A DNA stretch of 64,000 nucleotides from Kingdonia uniflora. Taxonomy: Eukaryota > Streptophyta > Magnoliopsida > Ranunculales > Circaeasteraceae. The position numbers and the translations under genes are program-made. The stretch is taken from NCBI GenBank assembly GCA_014058105.1, contig JACGCM010001664.1, forward strand, positions 496,001 through 560,000. The letters run 5' to 3'. The notes under the pieces were generated by a model that saw only the letters and a list, made by a program, of their open reading frames with translations, was not told the origin of the DNA and did no database searches. Shown one piece after another: positions 42,840-56,072 of this stretch; the first letter of the stretch is position 1; each line of letters starts with the position of its first letter.

Positions 42840-45800
42840 TCACAGTGTACCTTCAATCAATCTTATATCAAGGAAATGCTTTTGTTTGATTACCTTACAT
42901 TATAGTACTTCTTCTAATATATCCAGCAAGTACTTCTATACACAGATTACAGATCGTTTGTAGCTTCGGCCAGATCAATCATCTAAATACATTACAGATC
43001 GTTTGTTACTTCGGCCAAACCAATCTATCTAACACATTTACTGTACATCAATCTTGCACTAATGAAGTACTTGTATTCGATTTTTCTACATTACAGAACT
43101 TCTTCTAATATCTAAATTGGACCTTGGATAGTCAAACCATCATATACCCTTTTACTTTCAGCTTCCAACCTCTTTAATTCTACCACAAAGAATGAGGTTA
43201 CTGCCACCATCTCTCTCTCTCGTAACTTTCACCCACCTCACTTTTCACCCATTTACTAAGAAGGAGTTCACTCAGCTTATATTGCGCTTCCCTCAGTTCA
43301 ATTTCCAATTGCTCATAACGATCGTCCACTCGTCGTTTTGCAAGATACACATCCAAATTCTTAGATTCTAGCACTGTTATAAATTTGTCCTTATGGTAAA
43401 TCAAAGACATTGACAATTTATTAGCTTTGCATTCTACCCTCTTTACGTCATAACTTACCTCCAGCTGCAACAAGTCCTTATCTAGCTTTGTATTCACACT
43501 TTGAAGTGTGTCATTTTTGGCCTGGTATTTTAAGATATCCAAATGCCGCATTTACACAATCCTCTCTAGCTTGCATATTTTCTTCCAATCCTTTTTCATG
43601 ACTTTGTTCTATTGGGTACAAACCTCCTCCATCTTCTTTACCATCATCTCCGTAAACAACCACAATACTTCGTATTTGCAAGCACGAGCTTGAATATCGT
43701 TTATCTCCGCCTCGAGCATATTAGCTTAAAACTGCAACTCCTTCACAATATTTCCTTCCCCCTCTAACATGACTAGCAGTTCTCTAATTTGTATTCGCAC
43801 AAACCTTAATTGAGCATCTTGTTGACTAGCTCATCCCGAGCTACTTCCAACTTCAGTACCCTTTTGTCTTACCTCATCTTCTAAACTCTCTATCCTTCTC
43901 AAACTGACAGCCAGTACTGCCTCTTTCTCTCGAAGATTATCAGTCAAGAAGGTTACTACATTTCGTTCTTCCGACATCTCCGCCCTCAATTTTTCTTCTG
44001 CTTCAGTAGTACTTTTTCAGGCATCCTGACTCATTCTTAACTCAGCCCTCATTTATTCATTCTTGGCACGTAACGCGTCGTACTAACTTTGTATAGCAAT
44101 CAGTTTCACCTATCATAACAGATTGTATTTATAATAGTTCTTCATAATAACAAAGTGCATATAACAGTTCACAAGATTACATCAATAATGTGGTATCTTA
44201 GTAGGTCACATATGTCATTTTGTTCTAACAACAAACATATTACATTTATTATCAAGCAGTACGTTGGACTGACCAAAGGAAAACAAGAGTACTCTATTTG
44301 TGACTCTTCCGGACATGAGACGACTACATCTTGTCTTTCACTATCTTCCTATTCGAAGCCTGCACATCTACCAGTGTGGTAAAAGTCACAACCTCCTGTT
44401 GATGTTGTTTATGCCACGTTCGGGGTCTCAAACTCTCAACCTCCTCCTCCTCTTCTGACGGCTCCTCCCATGACCTAGGAATGGGTTATTCACTAGCAAT
44501 ATCTCTTTCATCTCGGGTAAACCACAAGTTTTATGCCTTGGCATTTTCTACTTTAAAATCTTTCCCACATCCCGTCACGAACTTCCTAAATTCGTTCTCA
44601 CTCTAAATAATTCTCCCCCATAAAACTCAATAGCACTGTCTATGTGGCGTTCATATTTCGTTCGAGCAGCGACTTTTGCTTGTAAGGGATATAGGTTATC
44701 CTTCAATATCATTTACGCTTTGTGCAACCGCTGACGCATGTTTTTTTGTAATACACCTAAAGCCCTCATATCCGCCACTACCTTCATTCGAACAACCACT
44801 TCTTTTGACAGTCGCGTTGCTAAAGATATTTTTTACTCCATGTGCTGCAGTAGCTCATCCTGTAACCCCCTTAATTCACCCTCTAATTATTTTTAGGCCT
44901 CTATTTTCTCATTCCATATCCTAAAAAATATAATTCTCATGGCCCTTCGATCCTACATAAAGCCAAACGCATCAGATAAAGGTTCTACATAACCCCATAC
45001 GACAGACACACCAGCTCGAACAAAATACTTTTCTACCGCTTTACTATGACAATTATATGCTTCTTGAGCTAAAAACATAACTCGACTTGGGTCCAGAATT
45101 ACACCCCTCTCCCTCAAAAGCTCTATATAAGCTTCTTTTAAGCCTCGTTCACTATCTACTTCAACCTCAAAATACAAGGTCAGAGCTATTAGCATACTCT
45201 GACATCTCACCTTATCACTTGGGTCATTAAAATAAGTTAATTCTTTTGGCTTTCGAACTAATATCCCCCTTTCCTCTTCCTTTCTTAACACCTCGTCTCT
45301 CTCTGCTTTTATCTTAGCATATTTACATTGTAGATCATATAACTCTTTAAAGGTTTTTTATGAATTTAACTTAAATTGCCTTCTCTCATATTTAGTTTGG
45401 TAAAGTACCTGTTGAATACGAGTCACGGAGTCCTTCGCTCTACTCAACGACTTCTCCAATTTGGAGTTTGTTTTTCTCAAATTCTCTATCTCCTACACAG
45501 ATTATAGATATCTCATTTCAATACAAACATTCACGTAAAACGTATTTCAAAATATCACTCAAAATTAAAATAGTGTACGATTATACAGAGTACTTTCATA
45601 TTAAAATCAAGCGAGCTAAAAAACAAAAGACATGATACCACAAAACGTTTAAAGATGCTTGCTAATGTCTACCTCGGAAGGAGATTTCGGCGCCGGAGAG
45701 GGATCTATTTTAGTACGTTCCAATAGAGGGTCCACTATTTGCTCAATAGTATGGACTGGCCCTGCACTGCCCAGAGGAATGTCTGATGCTTTCTAAAGCA

Positions 45801-46160
45801 CACAAGTAGCATTACCAACCATCTCTTCTCCTCAGCAGGGAACTCTATCTCTGCATATCTAACATTCCGAGTCAGCTCGACATCATCAATACTCAATCCC
45901 AAACAATAGTACGACCTGATAAAATGGTCTCTTTCCACTAAGGCTGCTACAACCGCATTAGTCATGAACTTGTCATGCTTTACCAGATCACTGAACTTTT
46001 CAACAGCTGCGGTAGCATCTGAAGCCCTCTCTCTCTTCAGCATATGGTCATCCTCGAGCTCTTTCACGCAAGCTAACTGAGCCTCAAACTTTACTATCAA
46101 AGCATCAAATTCTTGGCCTCTCTTGTCCAGACATTGTCTGGCCCTCTTCAACATCGTTGA
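42840..46160 (-). pseudogene. Coiled-coil part of antisense ORF, inner Tat element
   Basis: Minus-strand exon-like frames at 46154-45735 (ERASDATAAVEKFSDLVKHD, then LVERDHFIRSYYCLGLSI), 45291-44953 (SDKVRCQSMLIALTLYFEVE) and 43551-43198 (NTKLDKDLLQLEVSYDVKR, RYEQLEIELREAQYKL) are rich in Lys, Glu and Leu heptads. They follow the PF04195-like part in the antisense direction, matching the outer copy. Function unknown. Stops between blocks may be introns or damage. Confidence 0.55.
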
Positions 46161-46371
46161 CAGCTACTAATACAGCAAAAAAAGAAGAGTGAATTCAACA
46201 GTTTCATTTAGCTCGAAGACAAGATCAAATAACAATTTTGGACCATATACCGCGAACGTATGCTCGAGGTACTCATCCTCGAGCTGCTGTGAGTTCGCCT
46301 CAGCGACGATAGTATTTATGCTCTAAATCTTTCATCTTGGCTGTAACATGAGGGTTAGTTCGGTGACTGTC

Positions 46372-47071
46372 TGTAGTAGCCTACTCGCAGCCTTTTAGCT
46401 CTAATCGAACACTCGAAGGTCACATCGAAGCCTACCCAGAGGCCTGAAGCCCAGTTAGATAATAGTTGTGTCCACGAAGCCTCCCGAGATCAATTGAACA
46501 ATCGAAGGAATCATCGAAGCTATTTTCTATAGTCGAAGATAGATGAGCAGCGCGTGAACTCTGCATCAGTACCAGAAATATTTTGACCATGGTCATACAT
46601 GGTTGAAGGCAGATATGTTAGGCAGCTAGATCACCAGACAGAACAGAGAAATAAGCCGCTCGATAACTACAATACTAAATCTAATAATCACAGTGTTCGA
46701 ACAGCTTGCAACGATGTCAGAACCGACTCTGGGTACAAGTCAGTTATCCCTAGAGGATTTGCATGTATCTTGATCCCCGTGGCGACTCAGCCCTTTCTAT
46801 ATCTTATAAATAGGTGGGAAGATACACTAAGAAGGGGTTAAAAAAACTCTCCATCAGAACCTTTGCAGATTACCTTTGAATACCCTGTAACTCCCCATAG
46901 TTCGAACCTTCGACTACCTTCGATATATATAACAATTCTCTTAAAAATCCTCGCTAGAGGTCATGGAGTATCCCATTCTTGGACTCTACGTAAGCGTGTT
47001 AGTCTATTAGTATCATTTACTATTATATTAAATACTTGCTAACCCCTATACGAGGATAACTCAGCGGTACA
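46372..47071 (+). mobile_element. Probable solo Tat LTR inside the antisense ORF
   Basis: It starts TGTAGTAGCCTACTCGCAGC, like the other Tat LTRs, has TATCTTATAAATAGG near 46.8 kb and ends CTCAGCGGTACA. It separates the KKKRK-like linker exon of the antisense ORF (47239-47072) from the coiled-coil exons (46154 downward). The flanking five bases (CTGTC and ATAGC) do not match, so a clean target duplication is not shown. Confidence 0.45.
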
Positions 47072-49200
47072 ATAGCTAGTTTTCCCTCTACAAAACTTGG
47101 CCTCTACACTGTCATCCTCTAAATGCCGTTTTCTCTTCAGCGAACTCTTCTCAGCTTCCCCAAGATAAGACATGCTCACTTCGGGCTTTTCCTTTACACC
47201 ACCAGCAGCAGGCTTTGCGAGCTCTTGCTCTATGAACATAACCCCAGCAGCTGAGGTACTTTGTTGCGCTGGCTTTTGGACTCAGTAATTAGTTCATTTG
47301 GTAGTCTGAGGTGCAGGAAGTGGAAGATTGAGCAAGTCAGCAACGGTCTCCACTGTTTTCCCCTCGGCCATAACTCACTTTTCTTGAGCTCATTGAACTT
47401 TGGGTACTACCGAATCTACCCTTTTGTGTCTTCAGATACCCAATTCATTGAATACCTCCATTAGTTCATCTTGATTTCGAGCAACATAATCAAATAGACT
47501 GGTCTTATCTGGAGTAGCCAACTGTTTGGGTTTTACACACAAAAGGTACAACACATTTTACGACAGTACGAAGACATGTTTATAGGCTATTTGGAGATTG
47601 GTCAACCTTACATACTCGTATTATAAAATCTATGATTCTGTTCGAGCGCCGGTTCATCTGGAACCTGCATACAGTTACCTTCTATCCACACAAGGTGGTC
47701 GTTCCATGGTCTACCAACAAATTCAAAGTCAAAGAATTTTGGCCTCGCTGAATTACTGTACAGGTAACCACTATTTTGACCTTCCATATACTTCTACTTA
47801 TAAATCTTTAACACATCTTCTGCTACGAACTGATTCACAGTCTATTCCTTCCTCCATTTTTTATTCAGTTCCTCACATACCCTCATCATCTCATAAACAT
47901 TCCCATTCAACTGGGCAGGGCAGCACTGTAACTCATTCATAACCCCTTTCTGAAAGTAGGTCAGCAGAATTCTAAGGCCGTATACGACCTGATTCAGGTA
48001 ATACAAAAAACCTCCCCTTGGGCCTAATAACCTAAGCCCATTGTAATACGAGAGGTTAACCCCCTCAGTAATACCTCTATCCTTCTTCCATTTTTCTAAA
48101 CATGGAAATTGATATTATATTACTTCCTCCCCTTTTCCGTAGACATAGGCCCTAAACCAGAGATTTTGGTCCTCCACGTAACCCCCCCATTCTCCCTGTA
48201 ATTTCTTTTTACTTTTTAAGTACATTTTCCTTTTATCCACCCCCTATGGGTATATAATTATGACTCTCTCTTTCTCCCTTTCGTCCTTCTTCTCATTCAC
48301 GCCCCTCAGATCTACTTGGCCCCACCACCTCCATCATCATCCCCATACTAATAACTATTTTCTCAATTATACTGCACTCGTCCCCCCTCCCCGAAGACGT
48401 TATTTCCTCAGAATCAAACGAGACTATAAATTCACTAGCTGGAATACTATGTTTAGAAGGCATACTAAATCTACAGATACAAAGACATATTTTATCATTA
48501 TCGCTATGCTACAAACATAAAAAACAGACCCACCTTCTACCCGGTCAACACGTCTATTTTCCAAATTCCCAAAACTAAATCAGTAAAAAAATACATCATT
48601 TCAAAATTCCCTCTTCTTCTCAAACACAAATATTTTCTCTCTCTACATGCAACATATATATATACAACACAACCTACACTACAAACCTCTCTCAATGAAC
48701 TATCAAAATTATCCAACAAAAAACCCCCCACATATTCAAAATTCTTATACAGATTACTAAATTATACAGATTACCAAATTATAGATTACTCGCAAATTAT
48801 GCAGACAGAGTTTACATTACCAATCTGTACTTGTAAAACAACAATCCTCTGCTTTGCTCAGATGTCTTTTAAAAAAAAAGTGATCTCACCGTCTTTCCGA
48901 TAATCTCCTATTACTTGATGAAGATCTCTTTCCCAAATCACAATCAGCACTCAAACTCCTCCTCTCCTTAACAATAATATTTGAGTGCAGGAAATGTTTT
49001 GGATCAGTGCAGGAAATGTTTTGGATCAGTGTAATTAATATTTTGGGAAGGAGGTGTATGAAACAACAATCAGGGTTTAGGATCAGTGCAGGAAATGTTT
49101 TGGAATATTTCAATACTTTTCCTTCTTTGATCACTCTATGCAATATTTGTGGATTTTCGGGTACAAGGCCTGCATGGTTGCATAAGTTCAAAAACTAATA
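47072..49200 (-). pseudogene. PF04195-like part of antisense ORF, inner Tat element
   Basis: Reading leftward: a leader with LGKRSSSSNRRLSERR (near 48.93 kb); LWFRAYVYGKGEE (48.15 kb); NLSYYNGLRLLGPRGGFLYY (48.04 kb); GVMNELQCCPAQLNGNVYEM (47.9 kb); SARPKFFDFEFVGRPWND (47.72 kb); and an acidic/basic linker with LKRKRHLEDDSVEAKF (47.13 kb). The third to fifth blocks align with LAKGIMNIIGACPVQLN and STRPLFFDLN in the outer copy, so the domain is conserved between copies. Stops are present, for example near 47.83 kb. Confidence 0.55.
48985..49105. repeat. 23-bp repeat, three copies
   Basis: GTGCAGGAAATGTTTTGG occurs near 48985, 49008 (directly tandem) and 49087. It lies near the start of the antisense ORF of the inner Tat element. 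Confidence 0.75.
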
Positions 49201-50044
49201 TTTTTATTAGTGTAGCTAACACCTTAAACTATCAAAAAGGACATCCACAAACCTTTATAAAGAAAGGAAGAACAGAAAGACGTTCACTATGAGATCCATG
49301 CAACAAATACATATTGTAGAAGCCAAAACATAGGGCAACTGTGGGGCCAATTGCTGGAAATTTAGGGCCAGGTAAACAAGATCTGGTATCTCAAAGCTCA
49401 ATGAGTGAGCAATTGCAACTATGAAGTTAGTCCTTTTTATGAAAAGGCATGTGGGGACTGCCAATACAATTTTATTAGACTACAACTTTTGTGATGGAAT
49501 TGCCTTTACAGACATCCTCTGCAATATAATTTTGATTGAATAATGGGATTTTGCTACAATGGTGGAATGCTAAATTGCATAAGTAAAATCTTCGTCTTCT
49601 ACATAAACTGATAAAAAGGAACCGCAGATCATAGTCCGTTAAACTTCATAAGTAAATATAAACTGACCTGACAGATACGTAAAGTCGAAAACATGATATA
49701 GAACATATTAACAGCTTGTCAAGAACAACAACATTCATAGGAATTTGTTCAATCATTAAGTTTTGGTTTAGGCATATAATATTTGGTTGGGAACTGTTGA
49801 CTGCATCTGTGATTCTGTATGTATTTGGAATTGTAATTGAATATTCAGATTTTGAATGGCTTTGGAAATGTTTGGTAAAATGGGGACCCATACTTAGCTT
49901 ATTCGCATTGAAAGGATGAGTAGCAGTTTTTATTTTTGCTTAATCAGTAATTGTTATGGCTTAATTGTATTTGTTATGGCTTAATCAGTAAGTTTTTTGC
50001 TCATATTTACTTTGAAATTTGTTCACATTTTTCATAGGTAAAAT

Positions 50045-52167
50045 ATGTCTGGAAGTATCCAAAGTATGTTTGGTAAGAAAGCATCTACTCCTATTGAGGT
50101 TAATGATAATACCAGGGGTCCCGTTACAAATAATTCCCCAGCCCCCGCAATCGAGGCACAAACACAATCAAGTGGAGCTCCAGTTATTGATGTGGATTTG
50201 GTACAACCTAGAAAATGGAAGTGTACATCTGTGGTATGGAATCACTTCAAAAAGAAATGTGTAAATGGGATAATGAAGGCTGAATGTAACCATTGCAGTA
50301 AGTTATTGGCAGGAGATGCTAATGCTGGAACGTCACATTTACATGATCATGTAAAAAGATGTTTTGGGCGTACTTAAAGGGACATTAGGCAGTCAATGGT
50401 GAGTCCTTCTCAGATGAGTGATGGTAGTGTTCTGGTGAATACTTACACATTTGATCAACAATATGCGAGGACCGCACTTGCAAAAATGATTATTCTTCAC
50501 GAGCATCCACTTTCTATTGCTGAACACCATGGATTTAGGGAGTATAGCAAGGCTCTCCAACCGTTGTTCAAAGTTGTTTCGCGAAATACGATCAAGAATG
50601 ACATCCTGAAAATATATGAATTCGAGAAGGTCAAAACAATTTCATTGCTGGAGAATAACAAAAGTAGAATTGCTATCACCACCTATATGTGGACTGCAAA
50701 TTATCAGAAGCGTGGATTTATGGCTGTTACAACACATTTTATTGATAGCTCTTGGATGTTGCAAAGCCATATTCTGAGGTAATTTTTAAACATGTTTAAT
50801 GTTTATTTTAAACTAATTATAAATCAGTTTTTCTATTTAATATATACTAATTTTCTTTATTTTAGATTCATATACGTACCATGTCCTCATACATCGGAAG
50901 TGCTTGCGGATGCATTGATGGAATGTATACTAGATTGGAATATAGATCACAAATTATCTACTTTAACAGTAGATAATTGCACTACCAATGATGCTATGAT
51001 AAACATCCTCTTAGATAAGTTTTCATTGGATACATTATTGTTACGAGGGGATGATTTTCATATGCGTTGCTCCGCACATATTCTGAATTTAATTGTGAAA
51101 GACGGTTTGGATGTAACTGGTATGGGAATTGAGAGAATACGGGATAGCGTTGCTTATTGGAGTGCGACCCCTAAAAGAGATGAAAAATTTACTGAGGCGG
51201 CCCGTCAATTACATATTCTGTATACAAAATACTTAGCGCTTGATTGCAAAACTAGGTGGAACTCTACCTACTTGATGCTTCGAACGGTTTTGGAGTATAA
51301 ATATGTGTTTCCTCGTTTGAAGCAACGTGAAACACAATACAAATGTTTTCCATATGAAGAAGATTGGTTGTTAGCAGCTGAAATTTGTGATAGGCTACAA
51401 CTATTTTTTGAAGTAACTGAATTATTTTCGGGGACAAGATATCCTACAGCTAATATGTTTTTCCCAAAGATTTGTGAAATTAAGATTTCAATTTATGAAT
51501 GGCTTACATCTAGCTATGAAGCTGTCAAATTGATGGGGACAAGTATGATCTTGAAGTTTGAGAAGTATTGGAATGGTATTTATAAGATAATGGCAGTAGC
51601 AACAATCATGGACCCAAGATTTAAGTTGAAGTTGATTGAGTTTTACTTTCCACTTATTTATGAAGACAAATGGGCAAGTGAAATTAATAAAATCCGGACA
51701 TTATGATTTAACTTGTTGGAAGGGTATCAATTGAGTTCGAGTAATGGTAGAGGCGAATCTTCAAGTGAAGCATCTTCTCAATTGCAGTTGAGTCAATGTA
51801 AAAAAATGACTACTTGAAGAGATTTGACTTATTTGTTTCTTGTACAACCACTACCCAGACTATGATATCAGAGTTAGACTTTTATTTTGAGGAGCCTGCC
51901 ATACCTAGGAGTGATAACTTTGACATATTGACTTGGTGGAAAACAAATGGAAGTAAATACCCAATCTTGCATGACATTGCTAGAGATGTTTTAGCCATTC
52001 CAGTATCTACCGTTGCTTCCGAGTATGCTTTTAGTACCAGTGGTAGATTTATTAGCCCACATCGTAGTAGCCTACATCCAAAGACATTGGAAGCTTTAAT
52101 GTGTGCTCAAAATTGGTTATGGGTTGAAATTAGGAGTAATAAAATGTTATTATTTAAATATTTATAG
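50045..52167 (+). pseudogene. hAT-superfamily transposase (BED finger, dimerisation domain)
   Basis: The N-terminal BED zinc finger (SVVWNHFKKKC, then AECNHC, GTSHLHDHVKRC) is followed by an in-frame TAA (50375-50377). Next come the pre-core helical region and ITTYMWTANYQKRGFM, then an 87-bp intron (GT 50779, AG 50865). The RNase H-like core follows (LTVDNCTTNDAMI, CSAHILNLIVKDGL, CKTRWNSTYLML, VATIMDPRFKL). A TGA (51704-51706) and a frame shift at an A run (51800-51806) precede the C-terminal dimerisation domain (LDFYFEEPAIPR, DILTWWK, VLAIPVSTVASEYAFS, NWLW). It is a complete-length but inactive cut-and-paste transposase. Confidence 0.9.
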
Positions 52168-52169
52168 TG

Positions 52170-53910
52170 ATTATTTATTTATTTATTTATATTGAGTTGT
52201 GTTTTGTTTTGTTATGGGCTAGATCCTTCTTTGCCAACAAAATTTATGAGAGCCACAGTGAATGAAGACATGGATGCAAGTGAGGTAAATAATATTTAAT
52301 AGACTGTTAATATTTGCTATTGCTTTTTGATATAATAGTGAAATCTATTTATTGGAAATAATTATTGAATATTGATTGTAGGAATCAATTTGCATAACGG
52401 CTAGCTCTTGAGAAGGTGTCAGCACAAGGTATTTCTTCATGTCTTAAACAAGAGTGCATATATTTTTGTTATTTTTTTTCAGTTCTGTTTGAGAAATTCT
52501 ATTTGACCTTAGTTCCTTGCCACCTGCTATTGTAAAATGTTAGAGGAGGAGGTTAGGGGAAAAAGTTTAATATTATAGGTTGTTTTATTGCATATATTTT
52601 TTCTACCATTTAATGTTATAGGCTCTTGTTTTGCATATATTTTTTCTGCCAGCTTTTGTAACTAGATTGTATAACGTGATGCTTTGTATGCAACCTCAGC
52701 AATCCATCCATAGAGGAACTGCTTCTTGAAGACTAGGAACTGCTTAGTATGTATGTGTTACTTGGTATGTGTGTATATATACTAGGAACTGCTTAGTATA
52801 TGTAGCCTTAGTAATCCATCCATAGAGGAACAGCTTCTGAATCTTCAACTGATCAAGGTATGTGTTACTTGGTATGAATTACTTGGTATGTGTGTATGCT
52901 TTATATTTCATATTTGCATTTAACCTAGAAGTGCATTTGTTAACTGTAAATGGATTGGAAGTATTAACTATAAATGGATAACAGTTTGTGTTACTTAGTG
53001 CATCTGTTAACTGTAAATGGATTGGAAGTATTAACTGTAAATGGATAACAGTTTGTGTTACTTAGTGCATCTGTTAACTGTAAATGGATTGGTATCCATC
53101 TGTCAATCCATTTACAATCCATTTACAAATACAATAACATATGGATTCTACAGATTTACAAATGGTATACCAATCATAGTTTTGTAAATGGATTGTAACC
53201 TAAAAATGGATTGTAATTTGACTGTCATCTGTTATCTGCCACTGTTATCCATCTGCATTCTTGAACTAGGTCATCTGTAGAACTATTAGTGCATCTATTA
53301 TCTGTCATCTGTAAATAGGAACCAATGTTATCTGTCATCTTTGTTAACTTTATAGGGCATCTGTAAAACTATTAGTGCATCTGTTGGTGCATCTACAGAT
53401 GATGGACGAGCATAGTGAGACTGCGTGGTAAAAGTAGACATGGTTAAAATTACACTTACATCAAGATATGTAATGCATAACAAGCATGGTTCAATACATC
53501 CTCAATGACTTCGACTATCACTTCTAGGAATCATAGTTTTAATATGACTTGAAATATCACTTTAATATGACTTCCAATATCACTTGTAAGGAACATGAAG
53601 TACTCCAACTTATCTTTTATTTTTGCTTCTTATATGCAGATGAAAAGAAGCATGAAGAAGTACCCCAACTTTTCATAGGTACAGGGTTTTGTGGGAGTAG
53701 CTTGGCATTTGATCTCGTTGCAGAAGAAAGGCTAATAATCTTAAGTTTTGAGTTGTGAGGAACATTGAAGATATTCTATATTTTGTTGTGATATTAAGCA
53801 ATAACTTTAAGACTTAACTATATTAATTTTTGTTAGCTTTTCTTATGTGTTTGTGCATTTGATTTAGCTTTTTTTCCTGTACTGGTGATTTTTGATTTTT
53901 TTTTTAATAA
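52170..53910. other. hAT 3' non-coding region with tandem repeats
   Basis: No gene. It holds a duplicated block of about 105 bp (about 52695 and 52805; shared AATCCATCCATAGAGGAAC), three 67-bp units (52931, 52998, 53065) and many TGTAAATGGATTG or inverted CAATCCATTTAC motifs. A 69-residue frame at 53549-53758 has no family character. Confidence 0.6.
52931..53092. repeat. 67-bp tandem repeat, 2.4 copies
   Basis: Units start at 52931, 52998 and 53065, each opening GTGCATYTGTTAACTG. They are almost identical, so amplification was recent relative to the transposase decay. Confidence 0.9.
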
Positions 53911-53914
53911 ATTT

Positions 53915-54139
53915 TATAAACTGGGCGGGGCTGCAGGGCGGGTTTGGGGATCCCCATTTAAGATAAAGTTAAACAGGTGATGGGGCGGGTCTGGGTATAA
54001 GCAAATTTAAACGGGGCGGGTTTGGGTATTCCCTGTTTAAGTTTAATGGTAATGGGGCGTGTTTGGGGGTAGGGTAACTTGGCGGGTATGGATGTGGTAG
54101 TACCCCACCCACCCCAAACCTGACCCATTGCCAGCCCTA
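53915..54139 (+). mobile_element. Right terminus of hAT element with subterminal repeats
   Basis: The end ...CCATTGCCAGCCCTA is the reverse complement of the plant hAT terminal sequence TAGGGCTGGCAATGG. Just inside it lie five variants of GGGGCGGGTTTGGG at roughly 25-45 bp spacing, the subterminal transposase-binding layout of hAT elements. The adjacent 8 bases are GTTATATA. No matching left terminus was found, so the left end of the element is lost or unrecognised. Confidence 0.7.
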
Positions 54140-54299
54140 GTTATATACAATATCAGTGCACAATCAATATAACAGAATACTTTATACAGCCAGATTGAAA
54201 CATCCCATCACATTATTATATCAAGATCCTTCCTCTTATATTTATTCAAACACAGAATACTAAAACAAAAAATAAAATACTTATCACGAGCTCCCTTGC

Positions 54300-55780
54300 T
54301 TCGAGCTTAACGACCTCCCCAGTTACATCTAAAGCAACCCCAATGGTTCAGTTCACCATACAAAATTATCTCTCAATTTGTTGCCCTTACATCCTCTTCC
54401 ACGATCTTATCACATGTGAGCAGTCGAACATTCAGTTCTCGCTCCCTGGGATCCAACACAGACGTAAGAAAAATATTGTACCAAATAAAGTGATCCTGCT
54501 CTGCACACCTGGCTTCATCGTCTAGCCCAACAAGATTCAATGGCCATTCTAGAAGTACAACATCATAAGACAAGTGACGAAAATAACGCTCACAAAGTTC
54601 GGCAACCTTGATCTAAAATCGAGCGTCTACTACATATTGAGCACGTCGCGCATACTGAGAACGAGTTCTTACCATAGTTAGTCGCACTACCTACAAAGAA
54701 TAATTATCCCCACAGAAGATGCAACTCTTACAGCCGTGATTCCAGATTTTATAACCACCAGAAAGATTTTTGAAGATATTACCACACTGATTTAGCAGAA
54801 AAATATATTATTCGAGCAATATTTGCGGAACAACAGAAAATCAACATCAGTTACAGAAAATTATGATAACTCTTTGATTCCATATCATCGCGCATATCCT
54901 ACGATCTTATACAGGTTCATTAAAATATCAACAAACAAGAGAATAGAAAATCTAGCAGCTGCACACATAGCTACCCTGTTTTATAGCTCGTATAAATCTG
55001 ATATCCAGTCGTTCTCCTCACCACATCCTCAACCTCTTCTAAATTTTACCTCAACTCTCACTATTATTTTTCCCTTCATACCCATGATGCCTAAATATCT
55101 ATGTTACTAGCACCTGTGTTTTAAACAGAAAGTGAAACAAACAAGCTCAATACAAAGTATCATAATAACAGAACACAAATATTTCATTCAGTCCAAAAGT
55201 TTCTTTTACAAAATACTTTACAACAGATTACAGAGAATTTACTGACTACTTTAATTTACATCAAGTATCAGTTCAAAATCCTTTTTTTGGCATGAACAGT
55301 CAACAAAGCAAGCAAATTCCAAACTTTGATCCCATACTTCAAGACACAGGGAAGTTTGAAACTGGCATCATAGATGAAAGATCTTCTTCATGGCCAAAGT
55401 GCTATGGTCCATGGAAGAAAATGATCCTTCAACAAGACCCACTCATTAGTTGGATATCGACGAGACTCCCTAGGCTGAGCACCTGCCGCTTCATCTTCAG
55501 TTATAACAGCTTCCTCCGCCAGTAGCCAAAGACCGTTATGACGTTCTGCCCCTGATGTCAACAGGTAATGGAAACATACCATTTGGAAGTAGTCATCCTC
55601 TACCTCAATCACTTCTTCATAGGACATACGATAAAAAGTGGGGAAAATAGTAATTGGAGTGGGCAGATGTAACGGTTGATAACCAAAGTACCTGATATGC
55701 AATTTCTCCATCTTCCCCCGGATCCTAGACTCTCGGGCATGTGTCCTAATCATCACCATTTTCACTACAGTAAACAAAAA
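54300..55780 (-). pseudogene. 5' exons of antisense ORF, inner Tat element
   Basis: Minus-strand frames at 55777-55388 (MEKLHIRYFGYQPLHLPT, MSYEEVIEVEDDYFQMVCFH) and 54573-54373 (DEARCAEQDHFIWYNIFLTS) lead to a CFRCNW end near 54.34 kb. The outer copy has RCFRCNY in the same relative place (about 28.82 kb). Together with the 47-49 kb blocks they form one antisense gene interrupted by the hAT element. Confidence 0.45.
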
Positions 55781-56057
55781 GGGCAGAGATCAGAGATGAA
55801 AGTTTTTGCTTCTACCACTCAACTCAGAGTGCCTTTTATACGTGGATCAGCATTCAAAGCAGACTCTCCAAATTCCCAATGTCAAAAGGATTCCCCATGT
55901 AATAGTATTTAACTACAGTTATTGGTTCTGGGATACCCAACAGATACCAACAGAGATTTATGAATATACCTTGGAAATGAACCTCATATATAACAACAAT
56001 ATTTTATGATACTTCTCAACCAACACTACAGTTCTACAATAATTCTCATATTGTTGG

Positions 56058-56072
56058 ATGAGAGGGGGCGGT
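56058..56072 (+). other. Polypurine tract of inner Tat element
   Basis: GATGAGAGGGGGCGG lies immediately before the 3' LTR, in the same position as GAGAATGGGGCGAT before the 27043 LTR. Confidence 0.8.

Noticed and set aside
46599..46841. 80-residue plus-strand frame
   Set aside because: Lies entirely inside a probable LTR and has no domain.
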